Notes under the pieces: model-generated
What the model saw: only the letters and a program-made list of their open reading frames with translations
What the model was told of the DNA's origin: nothing
The model's database searches: none
Shown here: piece after piece, positions 33,984 to 46,023 of the stretch
Layout: the number at the start of each line of letters is the position of its first letter
How positions within the stretch are numbered: position 1 is the first letter of the stretch
Made by a program: the position numbers and the translations under genes
NCBI GenBank assembly: GCA_022376515.1
Contig: WTXI01000025.1
Span: 62,001-126,000, forward strand
Length of the DNA: 64,000 nt
DNA from: Lactifluus volemus
Lineage: Eukaryota > Basidiomycota > Agaricomycetes > Russulales > Russulaceae
Reading direction: 5' to 3'

Positions 33984-34613
33984 GTCGATGCGGATCGTAT
34001 ATCGATTAGAGAAAGGACTAGGCTACGCGCGCTCACAGACTCGCTTCGAGCGTATATTAAACGCAAGCTCTTCACACCCAATTGTGGGCATGCGATCGTG
34101 GCCTATCTTGGCTTCGTACACGGGCTGTCCCGGGTTGACCAGGCACTGGCCAACGAGGCCGTCTTTAAGGATGTCCGTGGCGCGCTAAGGGAAAGTGGTG
34201 CCGCGCTAGCATCGAAACACGGATTTGATGCCGAAGCGCACGAGCGATACGTAGAGCGGGTGTTCGCTCGCATAGCTAATCCGAAGCTGCATGACGACGT
34301 TGTCTGGGTGGTCCGTCAGCCGCTGCGCAAGTTGGTGAAAGGTGATCGCCTCCTCGGACCAATGGTGACCGCGCAAATCTTGCAAAAGCTGGCCCCCATA
34401 TCGGAACGTCAACAAAACTGCAACGAAGCACCAGGGAAGGTGATCAGCGCCGCGATGCCTGTGATGGTATATAACAAAAGTCATTCCCTAGCTGAAGCGG
34501 CGCTACTCGTGCTAGACGCCATAGGTGTACTGGCCACTGATGGTGTCGTCTCGCCATCCGTGTTGGATACAAGTGCCCGCGACGGCGCACACTTGACGTA
34601 TGCTGTTAACTAG
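33984..34613 (+). pseudogene. Mannitol-1-phosphate 5-dehydrogenase, 3' fragment
   Basis: It encodes only the C-terminal helical domain of the mannitol dehydrogenase family: ALTDSLRAYIKRKLFTPN, GHAIVAYLGFVHGLSRVDQA, VRGALRESGAALASKHGF, RIANPKLHDDVVWVVRQP and LRKLVKGDRLLGPM. The family enzyme interconverts mannitol-1-phosphate and fructose-6-phosphate. The N-terminal Rossmann domain is missing: 33.35-33.98 kb upstream does not encode it, and the second TIR element ends at 33353. The frame stays open to a stop at 34611-34613. Truncation during the rearrangement that also made the duplication is the likely cause. A distant upstream exon cannot be fully excluded. Confidence 0.7.
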
Positions 34614-34862
34614 CAACGCAGGTTTTGCGTGTGCAGGACGGCCGTCTGGTTCGTCTTCTCAAAGCTTTTCGTACGACGACAGCAGTGAGCAATTGAAAGT
34701 TTTAGACAAAGTTATTAGTGGAGCGGGGGGGAACGCGCGCACCAATCAGCACCCTGAGGAAAAGCGGATTGAAAGGCGTCCGTGCATGAGCACTTGATCA
34801 CGTCGATGAACGCACCCGGGTTGAAAATGACCTTTTGGTAGCAACGGGATGAGGAAAAAGTG
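34371..34862 (+). repeat. Direct duplication, copy B
   Basis: It is the partner of 29339-29835 in the same orientation, starting at GCGCAAATCTTGCAAAAGCT and ending at GGGATGAGGAAAA. Here the left side continues into intact dehydrogenase codons, so B is closer to the original on that side. Its right side (34863 on) is unrelated to what follows copy A. Confidence 0.85.
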
Positions 34863-35437
34863 TCAAGTGGATATGCTGGCATAATTGCGTGAGACTGGGA
34901 GATATTGTTATTAGATGCATGACTAGAGACCGTAAAGGAAAATACCAATCAAATACCCCGTGGAGAGTGCCCATGAGAGTTCGAGATATATCCATATCAA
35001 ATCATTCAAGACGTAGCATGCGGAGGCGTATCAGATGGGGCGGATGAAATAGGAAGGTACTGTAATGGCGGTCTGGTATGGGCATCTAGATGTGCCAAAT
35101 TCAGGATTGTACACAAAACTAACCGCCCACTGGCACATAAGGAAGACGGAGTGAAAATGACGACGAAGAAACAGAAGACAAACTCTGAAAATGGAGATAG
35201 ACAAACAAAACAAAACCTTACCAGAAAGGAACGACAATGACTTCCCTTCGTTTGATTTCTTACATGACGAGGGTCTCACTGCACTGTATTGTAGCAATGA
35301 TAACGTGTATATTGATGTTCAAATGGAAAAAGCAAGCAAGGTCGCGCCGACGACAACGTTGGCATTTCCCTAGTACAGGAAATCTGAGCCGAAAATTTCT
35401 CTTCTCACCCTCTTTTTGATTTTTGTTCGCCTCGCTC
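34863..35437 (+). other. Intergenic 0.6 kb before the THI4 3' end
   Basis: No gene is recognised. It lies between the right end of copy B and the THI4 stop codon. The open frames here lack motifs. Confidence 0.4.
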
Positions 35438-36548
<1,111 letters not shown>

Positions 36549-36590
36549 GATGGGAAATAGGGGATGCCTTGTGATTGGTTATTACACTAG

Positions 36591-36597
36591 TTTTATA
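36591..36597 (-). promoter_or_regulatory. TATA box of THI4
   Basis: TATAAAA on minus lies 43-49 bp before the THI4 start codon, with an ACCAAT (CCAAT-type) motif between it and the ATG at about 36575-36581. Strong regulated transcription is typical for THI4. Confidence 0.45.
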
Positions 36598-37173
36598 CTT
36601 GATCCGCCGTTCGCTCCACTGAGGCACCTGGCTGCTTACGACTCCCAGACGGAGCAGATGTGAAATTTACGAATATAAGAATCACTGGTTCCATCGAGAA
36701 AGTGGTGTCGGGCCGCTATCAAGTTGTGCGTCGATAATTGCCCATCCCTTACGAGTCAGACACAAGGGGCAGGACCCCCATGAGATATCAGGTCAACTTG
36801 TACAGGGAGGCCACCTTTGATTGGACGCCACATATTAAAGATAAGAGCAAAGTATGTCGCGTACAACCGGCCCATGATACTGCTGAACGAAGGACGGTCA
36901 GTAGTCATGTTCCATTGATCAACGTGTACAAGTGGGAGAGGATCAGTGCAACTGAGATCGGGATAACCCGTTCTCAAGATAAGCCGGAAATATGTCAAAC
37001 ACCTTTCGAAAATGCCTGAAGCAGTTTTCAAAGGGTCATCTGGCCCCGGCAAAGTATCATCACAACAGAGGCGCTGAATGAGATGAGATGGTTTGAATAC
37101 TCACCGAACATCGTCGATACCCAATTTCGCGATGCTGCGCAGACCGCCGAATGTCCAAGGTTATACAACTCTT
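36598..37173 (-). other. Intergenic 0.6 kb between DHHC gene and THI4
   Basis: It contains the THI4 upstream region and the DHHC gene terminator, both genes on minus. The open frames at 36738-37052 carry no motif on either strand. Confidence 0.4.
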
Positions 37174-38683
37174 TCAGATATCCTCTTCATCCGTGAACTC
37201 TTCGCCCACGCGAACTCCAGGGTGGCGTTCAAGCCCGGGTCTACGCGCCCAGGAGCGACCATCTGTGTATGGGAGTACTCGGAAGGGGAAGAGTAGGGTA
37301 TAAAACGAGCTACACGGTGTGAGTCGTAACGCAAGGTGAAGACAAGAAGATGCGTACTATCCATCGGGTCCGATATTGAAAAAGAGCAGGAGATTCTTCA
37401 ACCTTCTGCGAACATGATCGTTGGGGGAGAGGCAACATGAGAAAACGAAGCACAAACCCAAGATCATAAGAATTCTGGAATGTCTACGAGAAGAGTCAGA
37501 AAGGTTTGAGAAAAGGTAGTGGTCAGAGCACACCTCTCCTCGAGACGCAGCAATCTTGTAGTAGTGCTCGTGATCGTGGCTTTCTACGGCTGTCTCTCCA
37601 ACAGATACGCTCCATAAATGCCATACAAGCATCGTGGCAATAGCTAGGCACATCGCGATACATATGAAGTAAATGATAGTGAAGACGATAGGTGATATTC
37701 TATGTTCCCAATGTTTCTAGAAAGAATGTGCTAACCTTAGGCATTCCGCACACACAAATGGGGTTTAAACTCACATCAAGATCAAATGCAAGAGCGACGA
37801 GCAGATGCGGCCAGCCCAAAATCATGTAGCAGAAGGTTGCTATCACGACATATGCCCTGAACAAACACCTCAGAAGGGTCATATTGAAAGCGGGAAAGGC
37901 GAATACGGACATGAACATGACAAAATGGCGTTCATTATAGAGGCCAACACACTGGTTTATCCCTGCGATGATTGAATACTGGTGCAGCGACGAGTATGGA
38001 TTACAACGCACACTAGCACAAGGAGCGATCAGCCAAGAACGGGGTAGCGGATGTACTTATTTACGTACTGGACAGTGATGATCAAACTTTAGCACGCAGC
38101 GATTGCACACACGACAGTGGTGTGTCCTCTAAAGGGTGTCCGCAGGAGATGGAGTGAGACTGTATATCTCAGATGACAGTGTCCTCCCCTCACCTCAGGT
38201 TTGGTCTCGCCGCACTTGGAACATTTGGTTGTAGATGCAGGGGTTATGTTCAAATGAGACGACCAGTGTACGCCGTTGGTCAAGGGTCTATGGTATCCGT
38301 GTCGTTTTTTTGCCCAAATGAAACTGCGGCCGGCACGCAGTGGAGGGTCGCTTGGAAAACCTGGGGATACGGTGCAAACAAAATAATAGTGGGCGAACAA
38401 ATTGAAGATGATGAGAAAGCATGGTAAACTAGATAACCAAGGCCATGGAATGGTCGGAAGAATGACGACGACTAATAGATTAGAAAGATGAATAATCGGC
38501 TATATATGTAGAGGCCAAAAGGTGAGAGAGAGACGCACGGAAGCACAGTGTCCCGACGACGAACAGAAGGGTGGCAGTGGCAACGAAGAATGGACCAGCT
38601 GCTCCTGTGATTCTGTCTCCCCAACGTTCAACGCGTTTGAAGCAGGCAAAGACAAAGCGAGGGCAAGCACCGGTACCAGGCAT
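37174..38683 (-). CDS. DHHC-type protein S-acyltransferase (palmitoyltransferase)
   Basis: It attaches palmitate to cysteines of membrane-associated proteins. The start MPGTGACPRFVFACFKRVER is followed by a first membrane helix (GPFFVATATLLFVVGTLCF) and a second around LIIFNLFAHYYFVCTVSPGF. The cysteine-rich domain is TKCSKCGETKPE joined by splicing to THHCRVCNRCVLKFDHHCP, with the catalytic DHHC. NQCVGLYNERHFVMF follows, then two more helices. TAVESHDHEHYYKIAASRGE and LKNLLLFFNIGPDG lead to the end, PFRVLPYTDGRSWARRPGL then EEFTDEEDI, stopping at 37174. The C-terminal PYTDGRSW and acidic TDEED are seen in fungal Pfa-type enzymes. At least eight small introns; some borders in 37.3-37.7 kb are approximate. 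Confidence 0.85.
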
Positions 38684-38980
38684 GGGTGAAGGAAAGGTTA
38701 CGCGTCCGCTTGACGTTGACGCTCAACCGGCGTCGATTTGTGGCGCTCCGCGGATAGACGGAGACATCAGCAACGACGTGTAAAGGTCCCTGGGGTGCTT
38801 TTGCTTTCAGTGCTAGCCCTTGTCGGATCAAAGGGTGTTTTGTTTTTCTTTCGATGAGTGTAAACTCCTCGCTCGTCTGTCTTTCAAGTCGGGTTGGCAA
38901 TTAGTGAAGCCCCGTCGTCAAGGGTAGACGCGCCAACTCGGCTAACTATCTCACTAGGCTAGAACTGTGATCGAGTGATC

Positions 38981-40094
38981 ATGCAGGCAAATTACATGCT
39001 CTCGAAGGATCCCCTCTCTCTTGATGGCATCAGGTCCATCCTCACCCGTCTAGAGGATACGATCATCTTTTCTCTCATAGAACGCGCTCAGTTTGCTCAC
39101 AATCCCAGGATTTATGAGCGTGGCATTTTCAAAGAACTCGAAGCTCTCGAGTTCAAAGGCAGTTGGCTCGAGTGGTTTCTGAAAGAAACGGAGGCTTTTC
39201 ATGGTCTGTAACGCCTCTTCTTTGACCTCAAAACTAGCTCACCGTCTCTTTCTTCACAGCAAAAGCACGGAGGTACACAAGGCTAGTGCCCTTTTGCTTG
39301 CGTTTAAACCTTCCCATATCTGACGTACCAGATAGTCCGGATGAATATCCTTTCACGTCAGGACTTCCAGATCCTGTCCTTCCACCACCTGTTTATCCAC
39401 CGATTCTCTACCCGAACAAGATCAACATGAACGCTTCCATCCTCTCCTTCTACATTCGTTCGATTGTTCCTCGCATCACCGTGCAGGCGACCCTTGCCAT
39501 TGCATCTCTCAAACGTTCCAAGGGTATTCTTGGTGAAGAAGAACTCGAAGATGACGGAAACTACGGCTCTGCGGCGACCGTTGACGTTGAGGTCCTCCAG
39601 GCTATCTCCAAGCGCGTCCACTACGGTCTGTCATCATCACCTTTCCCTCATCTCCGCGGCTCACATCCTTCTGTCCAATTCGTAGGTAAATTTGTGTCTG
39701 AATCGAAATTCAAACAAGACCCAGCCGCCTTCATTCCCTTCATCCAGCGACGCGACGCTGACGCGCTGGCTGCCCTCATTACAAAGCCCGAAGTCGAACG
39801 TTGCCTATTGGTGCGTCTTCGAAAAAAGGCGATGCTTTACGCGCAGGATTTCGCCAGCGATGGGGAACCGCTGCCAAACGGCACCGGAAAAGGCAAAATT
39901 GACGTGGATTGCGTGGTGGATCTGTATGAAAGTTACATTATCCCTTTAACGAAGGAAGTCGAGGTACGCCGTCACATTTATTTAAAAAAATCTATGGTTC
40001 GACGCAATTCTAGGTCGAGTATTTGTTGCACAGGTTGGACGGGATGTCACAGGAGGAGATAGAAGAACTTGCGAACTCGAAGGATCGATGTTAG
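38981..40094 (+). CDS. ARO7: Chorismate mutase (AroQ, eukaryotic type)
   Basis: It converts chorismate to prephenate, the branch toward Phe and Tyr. The start [20 protein letters not shown] leads to the active-site helix [36 protein letters not shown] and, across an intron, [18 protein letters not shown] follow. [20 protein letters not shown], then [47 protein letters not shown] and [18 protein letters not shown] complete it. The arrangement equals the yeast allosteric all-helical enzyme, including the region that binds Trp and Tyr. Introns at about 39207-39257, 39274-39333, 39627-39684 and 39964-40013 keep the frame. It is divergent from the DHHC gene with 297 bp between starts. Confidence 0.93.
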
Positions 40095-40529
40095 TTGCTA
40101 CTTGTGCCCCCCGAATGTCCATAGTTTGAGTGTAGGACAATTCAGAACACACTCGTGTGTTGTTTGAACAGCATCAGCGTATTGTATTATATTAGCAGGA
40201 CAGATATCAACCCTCCTAATCTCGCGACAATGATTGATGAGATGCGTGCTAGTATCCAAAAACATGAGCAACCTGGGTGCCCGATGAATGAAGACAAGTA
40301 AGTACAGCAAGAGGATGCACGAAAGAGATAAAGATGGCTGGATGGTGCAAAAAAAGGGAAGATAAGCAAGGGAGTGAGGCAGGCTGGTAGCGAGATAACC
40401 TAAAGAAAGGGTGGGGGTAGACATAGGGGCTAAAATAGCAAAACGGTATCCAAATAGTATCACCGGGTTTATATTTTGAAACCGGACAAGGGCGAGATTC
40501 ACAATCCTAGATCTAAACCCCAACGTTTA

Positions 40530-42641
40530 TCAACCACCCATAGAAAACAAACAAAAGATACGGTAGTGAAACACACCTTGAAGGAGTTTTTTCGTTTCTT
40601 CCTCGCCGATCTTTCGGGTAGCGCGTCGCGCAAGTAGCTTTTCTGTACGGAATTTTTCGTACAGAACTTCGCGTGTGTGCACCTTGAGCACCTGATCGTT
40701 ATATGTGAGCCAACCATATGAATAGTGGACGGGAATCTAGTCACCTTCATGTGGGTGGACAGCACTGCGGTACGAAGCGCAGCAAAGTCACAATGGATTG
40801 GGTCCAGTACGTCCACCGTACCCCATCGGAACCGCCGTACGAACACACCTTTTAGGTCATCCGGGGGCGAAGTCGTGTGTACCGAAGAGGGTGACTTCCC
40901 AGTGGGTAGGACCGGGGAATCGGGGGAGGGTGTTACCGGATGCGCACTTTCAGAGACAGTATCTTTAGCGCTCGCCTCGGCCGCGGGTTTGGGTCGTTGT
41001 GAGCGGTACTTCTCGGGTGCGATAATCGCAAAAGGCAGCAGTGGAGACAGATCTGACCGTGCGACGGTCGGCGCAGAGAAGCGCACGTTGGCGACACTTT
41101 CGGGGTCCATTGGATCGGGCGATTGTGGCTCACGCGCCTCCTCGGTGAGCTCGAGCCGTGAGCGTGAGCGAGACCGACGCGGAGGAACGTTCTTCCGCCC
41201 AGTACGCAGTCTAATGACGGGCCGCGAGGTATGCGCACCATTATCGTCGTCCGACTCTGATTCTACTTCGTCGGCTAAACTGGGTACTTCTCCGTGCCCA
41301 TTGACGGTCGGACTAACTTTGGTTCCGGATGTCAAAGTGGCATCTCCAGAAGACGAAGCGTCTGAAAACTTCACGGGTTCAGGCGCAAACACGCCGAAGC
41401 CGATATCAGCTTCATACAGCTCTCGCTTCACTGTTGCCTTGACAGCACGCAATTTGTCATCGGTAAGACAATCTGCATGCCCTATTACAGGTAGCACATT
41501 GACGCGCTCCGCGAGGCGACGAATGACACGAAGGTGTGCGGGAGACATTGTCAAACCATCAGGGTTACTGTCACTGTCGATGTCAGAATCGCCTTCGTCG
41601 TCGGTAAGAGGGGGGGTCTCGTCTGGATGGTGCGCAGATATGGTCGCTCCGGAAAGGGTCTTGTAGGGGAAGAGGTGACGACGAGCGGTGGTTGTGACGA
41701 TAGAAGAAGGGTCGATGAGGTAAATGCAACTGTGAACGATTCAGCGAAGAGTGAAGCACGTGAGTATGTCGGGAGATCTCACAGATGCACATGTTCGTCG
41801 CCTTTACTTTGTCGCACGACTTTGGATTCCTGGGAATCGTGACTTCATTTACTATCACTCGCTGAAGATATTAAAAAAAAAATACGAACTTCACTCATGG
41901 TGTCGGCGTAAAGGCCGTCGATGTACTTCATGATGTCTGACACTTGCCTCTCTAGCTTGAGCTCACGACCCTCCTTAAAGTCCAGCCCGGGAGTGTCGAT
42001 CACAGAGAGTAACACGCGATCAAAACGGGACTCGTGAATGTCTATCGTAGCAGACTGTATGCGAGGTGTTGCCTTGACTCCGCCCCGCATGAAGCGGTCA
42101 AAAGACGCGCGTTGTTCGGCAGTGGCGACGGAGGATATATCCGCAGTATCAAGCAGAAGGCGCAAAAGGGAAGTCTTGCCCGTACCTTGAGCGCCAGCGA
42201 CCTACGCGACCTCGGTTAGTCCCACCAGCTGCGAATTGATGGCGCGACCCAACTCACCATGACATTGAACTTGGGTGGCACGCGGGTACGACGCTGACCT
42301 ACTCTGGGGGTCGGAGCGGAGGATATAGACGGGTTAAAAGCCGAGGGAGGGTGAGTCATATAGATTGAAGAAATGGAACGATCGCCGCCGTCATGAGAGC
42401 GTCCTAGAAAGCGACGAAATGGTTTGTGAAATGATGTGGTACCGAGTTCACCCGTCTGAAAAGAGACGGGGGCTGCACCTTGAAGTTGTGGTTCCGGAGG
42501 GGGCGTGTGGCGAATGGCAGCGATATCGACAAGGTCTTCAGGCCATTGAACGTCCTGAGAAGTGATATCTGGGAGCGAGGTTTTGCGAAGAGGCGCTTCG
42601 ACGGGCTCCTGGACTGGTTTCTTGCGGAAGCTACGGAACAT
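40530..42641 (-). CDS. Septin-like GTPase 1 (divergent)
   Basis: The N-terminus MFRSFRKKPVQEPVEAPLRK is basic and followed by a linker. G1 is VAGAQGTGKTSLLRLLLDTAD across an intron. The G3 motif is SVIDTPGLDFKEGREL. DGLYADTMSE leads to an ESKVVRQSKGDEHVHL exon and CIYLIDPSS. G4 is VIGHADCLTDDKL, where classical septins have AKAD. GFGVFAPEP opens a long acidic, Ser-rich insertion with RSRSRSRLELTEEA. LPFAIIAPEKYR and RRFRWGTVDVLDPIHCDFAAL, then LSTHMK, match the septin unique element. A last exon with REVLYEKFRTEKLL ends at 40530. The C-terminal coiled coil of core septins is absent. It is probably a GTP-binding cytoskeletal protein, but whether it joins septin filaments is uncertain. Confidence 0.75.
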
Positions 42642-43008
42642 GGAAGATAGTGTGAGAGAGAGGTAAGAAGATTAATTATAAATAAAAAAGAAAGCGAAAA
42701 ATAAGAATGGTAAGAGAGGATATACGGAGGAGAAAAAGGAGCGAATTTTTGGTTGTCAAAGGCACTAAATCGCGAAGAAAGGAAACGGCAAAACCCTCTT
42801 TCAGTTCCTACATTACGTAACAGCGCTGTATCCCCACTCAACTATACAGTACACTATCCTGTAGCTCTCTTCACATATACTCCTCTCAAAAGAGGCCACA
42901 TAGTTACCGGAGAAAGAAAAAAAAAAGAAAGAAAGAAAAGTATCAAAGCACAGATGAAAGAAGAACTAACTTGGTCCAAACAATCCCCCTCTCAGGGGCT
43001 TGCCTCTC

Positions 43009-44461
43009 TCAGGGGATACCAAGAACAGCCACTGCTGAAGCCGTCGACCCACCTTCCACCCGAATTCGCTTCGACGGAGGTTGGGTTTCCACTCGCTCTC
43101 TCTCCCATTCTCTTTCCCGTTCCGCTCGATCATCCTCATGCATATTGTACCCCGACGCCGACGCCGACGCCGACGATGATGGTCCTGCGGAGATCGGCCC
43201 ATTTGATACCGTAGAGGTCGGTTCGGACGCTGCCGTACTTCCCTTTCGCCGCGGCCCGCCCGGCGCGTTCGGGTCGTTAACGTAATTACAGGTCAGCGAT
43301 CTTCGCGCGCAACTTGAGCACGTGGGGTGGCCACCGTCGCACTTTGTTTTTCGCGCTAAAAGCAAAAAAAAAATTAATTCAGAATAACTTATTCCGGTCA
43401 CCCCTTCCGTTCAAATTACGTACCCCTGCAATGATTGCAGGCAACCACTTTTGGACCATAGTTTGACGACGATCGGTTGCCCTTCCCAGACACCGTAGGT
43501 GCGCGCTTGCGCTGCGTTGCCACCTCGGGTGGCTGAAGTCCCGGAGGAGGAAGCGCCGGCGGTGGCGGCTCTTCCGGAGCTTTGATCGACGGCAACAACG
43601 GTGGCGCATTTACATTGATACCGGACGGAGGTGAGAGCGCCATGGGCGGCAACTGACCAGGGCGATCACCATCCATGAACGTCGTTCCTCGCCTCTCTAG
43701 CGGCACCTGGTCGGACGTGTGTTGTGAAAACTGCTGAAGTTTCATGGCGGGCACGTCTTCATGCTTGACAAATGTTGGTTGTTGTTGAATAACGCCCAGC
43801 GGTGGAAGCTCGCGATCTGGACCGACTCGAGCTAGGGGTTTAGGCACAACTTCCGGAGATGCCGAGGGTTCTATTTCCACAGAATGTTCGTCGCCACTTG
43901 CGCCTTCGCTGTCGCTGTTGTTCAGATTTCGCCGTTGGCGCATGCCACCGCGTCGCTTCTGAGGGACCATGTAATCGCACGAATTTGATCTCTTGAGGCA
44001 TTGATGACAGGCGGGTCGCCCACCATCGCATTTTAGCTTGCGCGCTGTAGGTACGAAACATCAGGAAACCATATCCTGTAGTGAAACAAGAAACCCTACA
44101 GCGACAGAAATTGCACGCAACAGTAATCTTCTTCGCGCGCTGCCGGCTAACTTCTACGGAAAATAACGCAAAGCTCGATCAGTCATACAATGACTCAATA
44201 ATTATCTACGAGAAGCCACTGACTTGTAGATGCTCTGTTATTTTCTTGACCCGAATCGGACAACGCAGAATTCATCGGGAGCCCGTGAGCATCCACCATG
44301 GGCATTTGACGAGACGCGGAAATCGCAGAATGACGGGACGTGTTGGAGTGCAAAAGAGGTGCATCTATGGTAAGGATGGGACGGCTGGAGAGTGGTGGCA
44401 GTTGTCCATTGGTTTGTAAAGCCCGGGGTTCAGTAGGATGATGCTGCATCATGTACTCCAA
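43009..44461 (-). CDS. Protein with two Zn2Cys6 binuclear clusters
   Basis: The N-terminal exon has LPPLSSRPILTIDAPLLHSN and SALSDSGQENNRAST. A splice (donor GTCAGTGG at about 44218, acceptor CCGTAG at about 44152) joins to KVSRQRAKKITVACNFCR. Cluster 1 is CNFCR spliced to ARKLKCDGGRPACHQCLKRS and NSCDY. A 150-residue Pro-rich linker follows. Cluster 2 is CNHCR spliced to ARKTKCDGGHPTCSSCARRS and LTCNY. Both have the full CX2CX6CX6CX2CX6C spacing. The tail is Ser/Ala-rich, then RVETQPPSKRIRVEGG, stopping at 43009. No separate start codon precedes the N-terminal exon, which is also the last exon of the septin-like gene above, in the same frame. The protein may be part of a fusion or use an internal ATG (MMQHHPTEP). 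It is presumably a DNA-binding regulator. Confidence 0.65.
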
Positions 44462-45927
44462 TCTAAACTTATCATACAGATATTCGCGTGTATACTTCTG
44501 TAAGGTCTAAAAAGACAGGTCTCGTATCAAAATGATGAATTTCATTCAAGCACCATTCTCACCTGCATGTGGTGGAATACCGCTTGTCGAAGAGGAAGGA
44601 AGTCAGAGTGGTTGGAGTCGAGCACGTCAAGGAAACCCCAGCGATAGTTACGAGTAAACTTTCCTCGGATAAGCTTGTTTGAGAGACTGTTGGGAGCCGA
44701 GGGGTGACCAGGAGTGTATTGTAGAACGAGCTCGTGGCGCGACGGAGCTGGGCGATTGATACCATCACTGTGGGAATAGCAGTCCGGAGCAATCAACGCG
44801 TACGGAGTCGCAGAAAGGAAGGGGTCACGGGAGAAGTGGGCGAAGAGCTGCTAGGTGAAGACGCAGACCCATTGGATAGGCCATTGAACGTTTTATTGTC
44901 ACCATTGGACGATGTGTGTGTGTCAAGGTCAAATATTCCAAAGCCAATTCCCGCTTCAGCCAAATCGCGTCTTACAGCCAGTTTGATCGCCGCAAGCCGG
45001 TCATTGGTGAGTGTGTCAGCTCGGGCAATGACGGGCAGAACATTGACTCGGGACGAGAGTGTGCGAATTACATTGATCTCCGCTTGTGGTAAGACCGGTC
45101 GACGGAGGAGCGGGTTAGTGGTGACCGGGGGTTCGAGAATGACAGGCTCGGCGTCGGGCTGGGACACACTATTGCCATGCGTGCGTGGAAGAAGGGGAGC
45201 TGGTGGACGGATTGCCGGTGGGATGATAACATCGGGATCCAAAAAATAAATGCACCTGTCGGGGAAACGACATGACGATGAGCATGAGAAAGCCAAATGA
45301 GGGAGACGCCCGCGGGAGTGGATTGGTAACATACAGGTGGATATGGTGGTTGCCTGTACGGGCTTTGTACTCCTGTAACGCAAAGGACGAAATGAGGGTG
45401 CGTTGCAAGGTCAATAACGGGTAGGAGCAACGTACATCTTCCAGACTCTCTGAGAACTTTGTCTCAACGTGCCGGAGGATGTCAGCAACAACCCGTTCGG
45501 AAGCAACCTCGTCCCGAGCATCAAGAGACGGGGTGTCTGTGAGGGTGAGGGAAATAGGATGCTGAGAACTTTCGGGGGAGTCCAACTCAATGTCGAATGA
45601 GACGGTGCGGATGTGAGAAGTGTGACCAGCACATCCCTGGACGAACTTGGCGACGGATGCAAGCTGTTCTTGAGAGGTGGTCGAGGCAATGTCGCTGGTG
45701 TCTAAGAGGAGGCGGAGTAAGGCAGTTTTTCCTGTTGGCTGACCAGCCACCATGAGGGAGTATCCGCTGGAGGGTCCGTCGCCCCGAGCAGCGATAGAAC
45801 CATTCCGTGGGGGGAGGAGAGACTGCGTAGGGTGTGTAGTATAGGATGGGTGTTGGTGGTCTTGAGAGGGAAGTCTGTCGAGACGGTCCTCTTGTTCACG
45901 CCTTGCCCGTTGGTCGATTTTGTCCAT
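44195..45927 (-). CDS. Septin-like GTPase 2 (divergent), probable fusion partner of the zinc-cluster protein, one frame break
   Basis: The start is MDKIDQRARREQEDRLDRLP (an in-frame ATG at 46023 is the alternative). G1 is MVAGQPTGKTALLRLLLDTSD and G3 is LTLTDTPSLDARDEV. EYKARTGNHHIHL splices to CIYFLDPDVII; G4 is VIARADTLTNDRL. GFGIFDLDTHTSSNGD opens a Ser/Pro linker. One more base in the G run at 44821-44824 gives PVTPFLSATPYALIAPDCYS in frame. KFTRNYRWGFLDVLDSNHSD and LRQAVFHHMQ lead by a phase-0 splice to KYTREYLYDKFRLEYMM. If the next donor is not used the frame stops at 44195; if used it runs on into the zinc clusters. The architecture equals septin-like 1, so the pair arose by tandem duplication (inference). 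Confidence 0.7.
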
Positions 45928-46023
45928 GGCGGGGGGAAGAAAAGGAGTGAACGGGCTCAGCGGAGAGCGGTTGGCTGGCCGTGTCCTGCCCTGGCTAGCT
46001 GAGGCGACGCGGTGCGGGGGCAC

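Noticed and set aside
29339..34862. LTR retrotransposon (0.5 kb direct repeats about 5 kb apart)
   Set aside because: The repeats contain host dehydrogenase coding sequence, do not start TG and end CA, and no gag, protease, reverse transcriptase or integrase frame lies between them.
36549..36750. TPP riboswitch upstream of THI4
   Set aside because: None of the conserved core elements could be found by eye; kept only as an absence to test.
40725..41666. 313-codon open frame on plus
   Set aside because: It is the antisense shadow of the septin-like 1 insertion; Ser/Arg/Gly-rich composition mirrors the sense strand and no domain is present.
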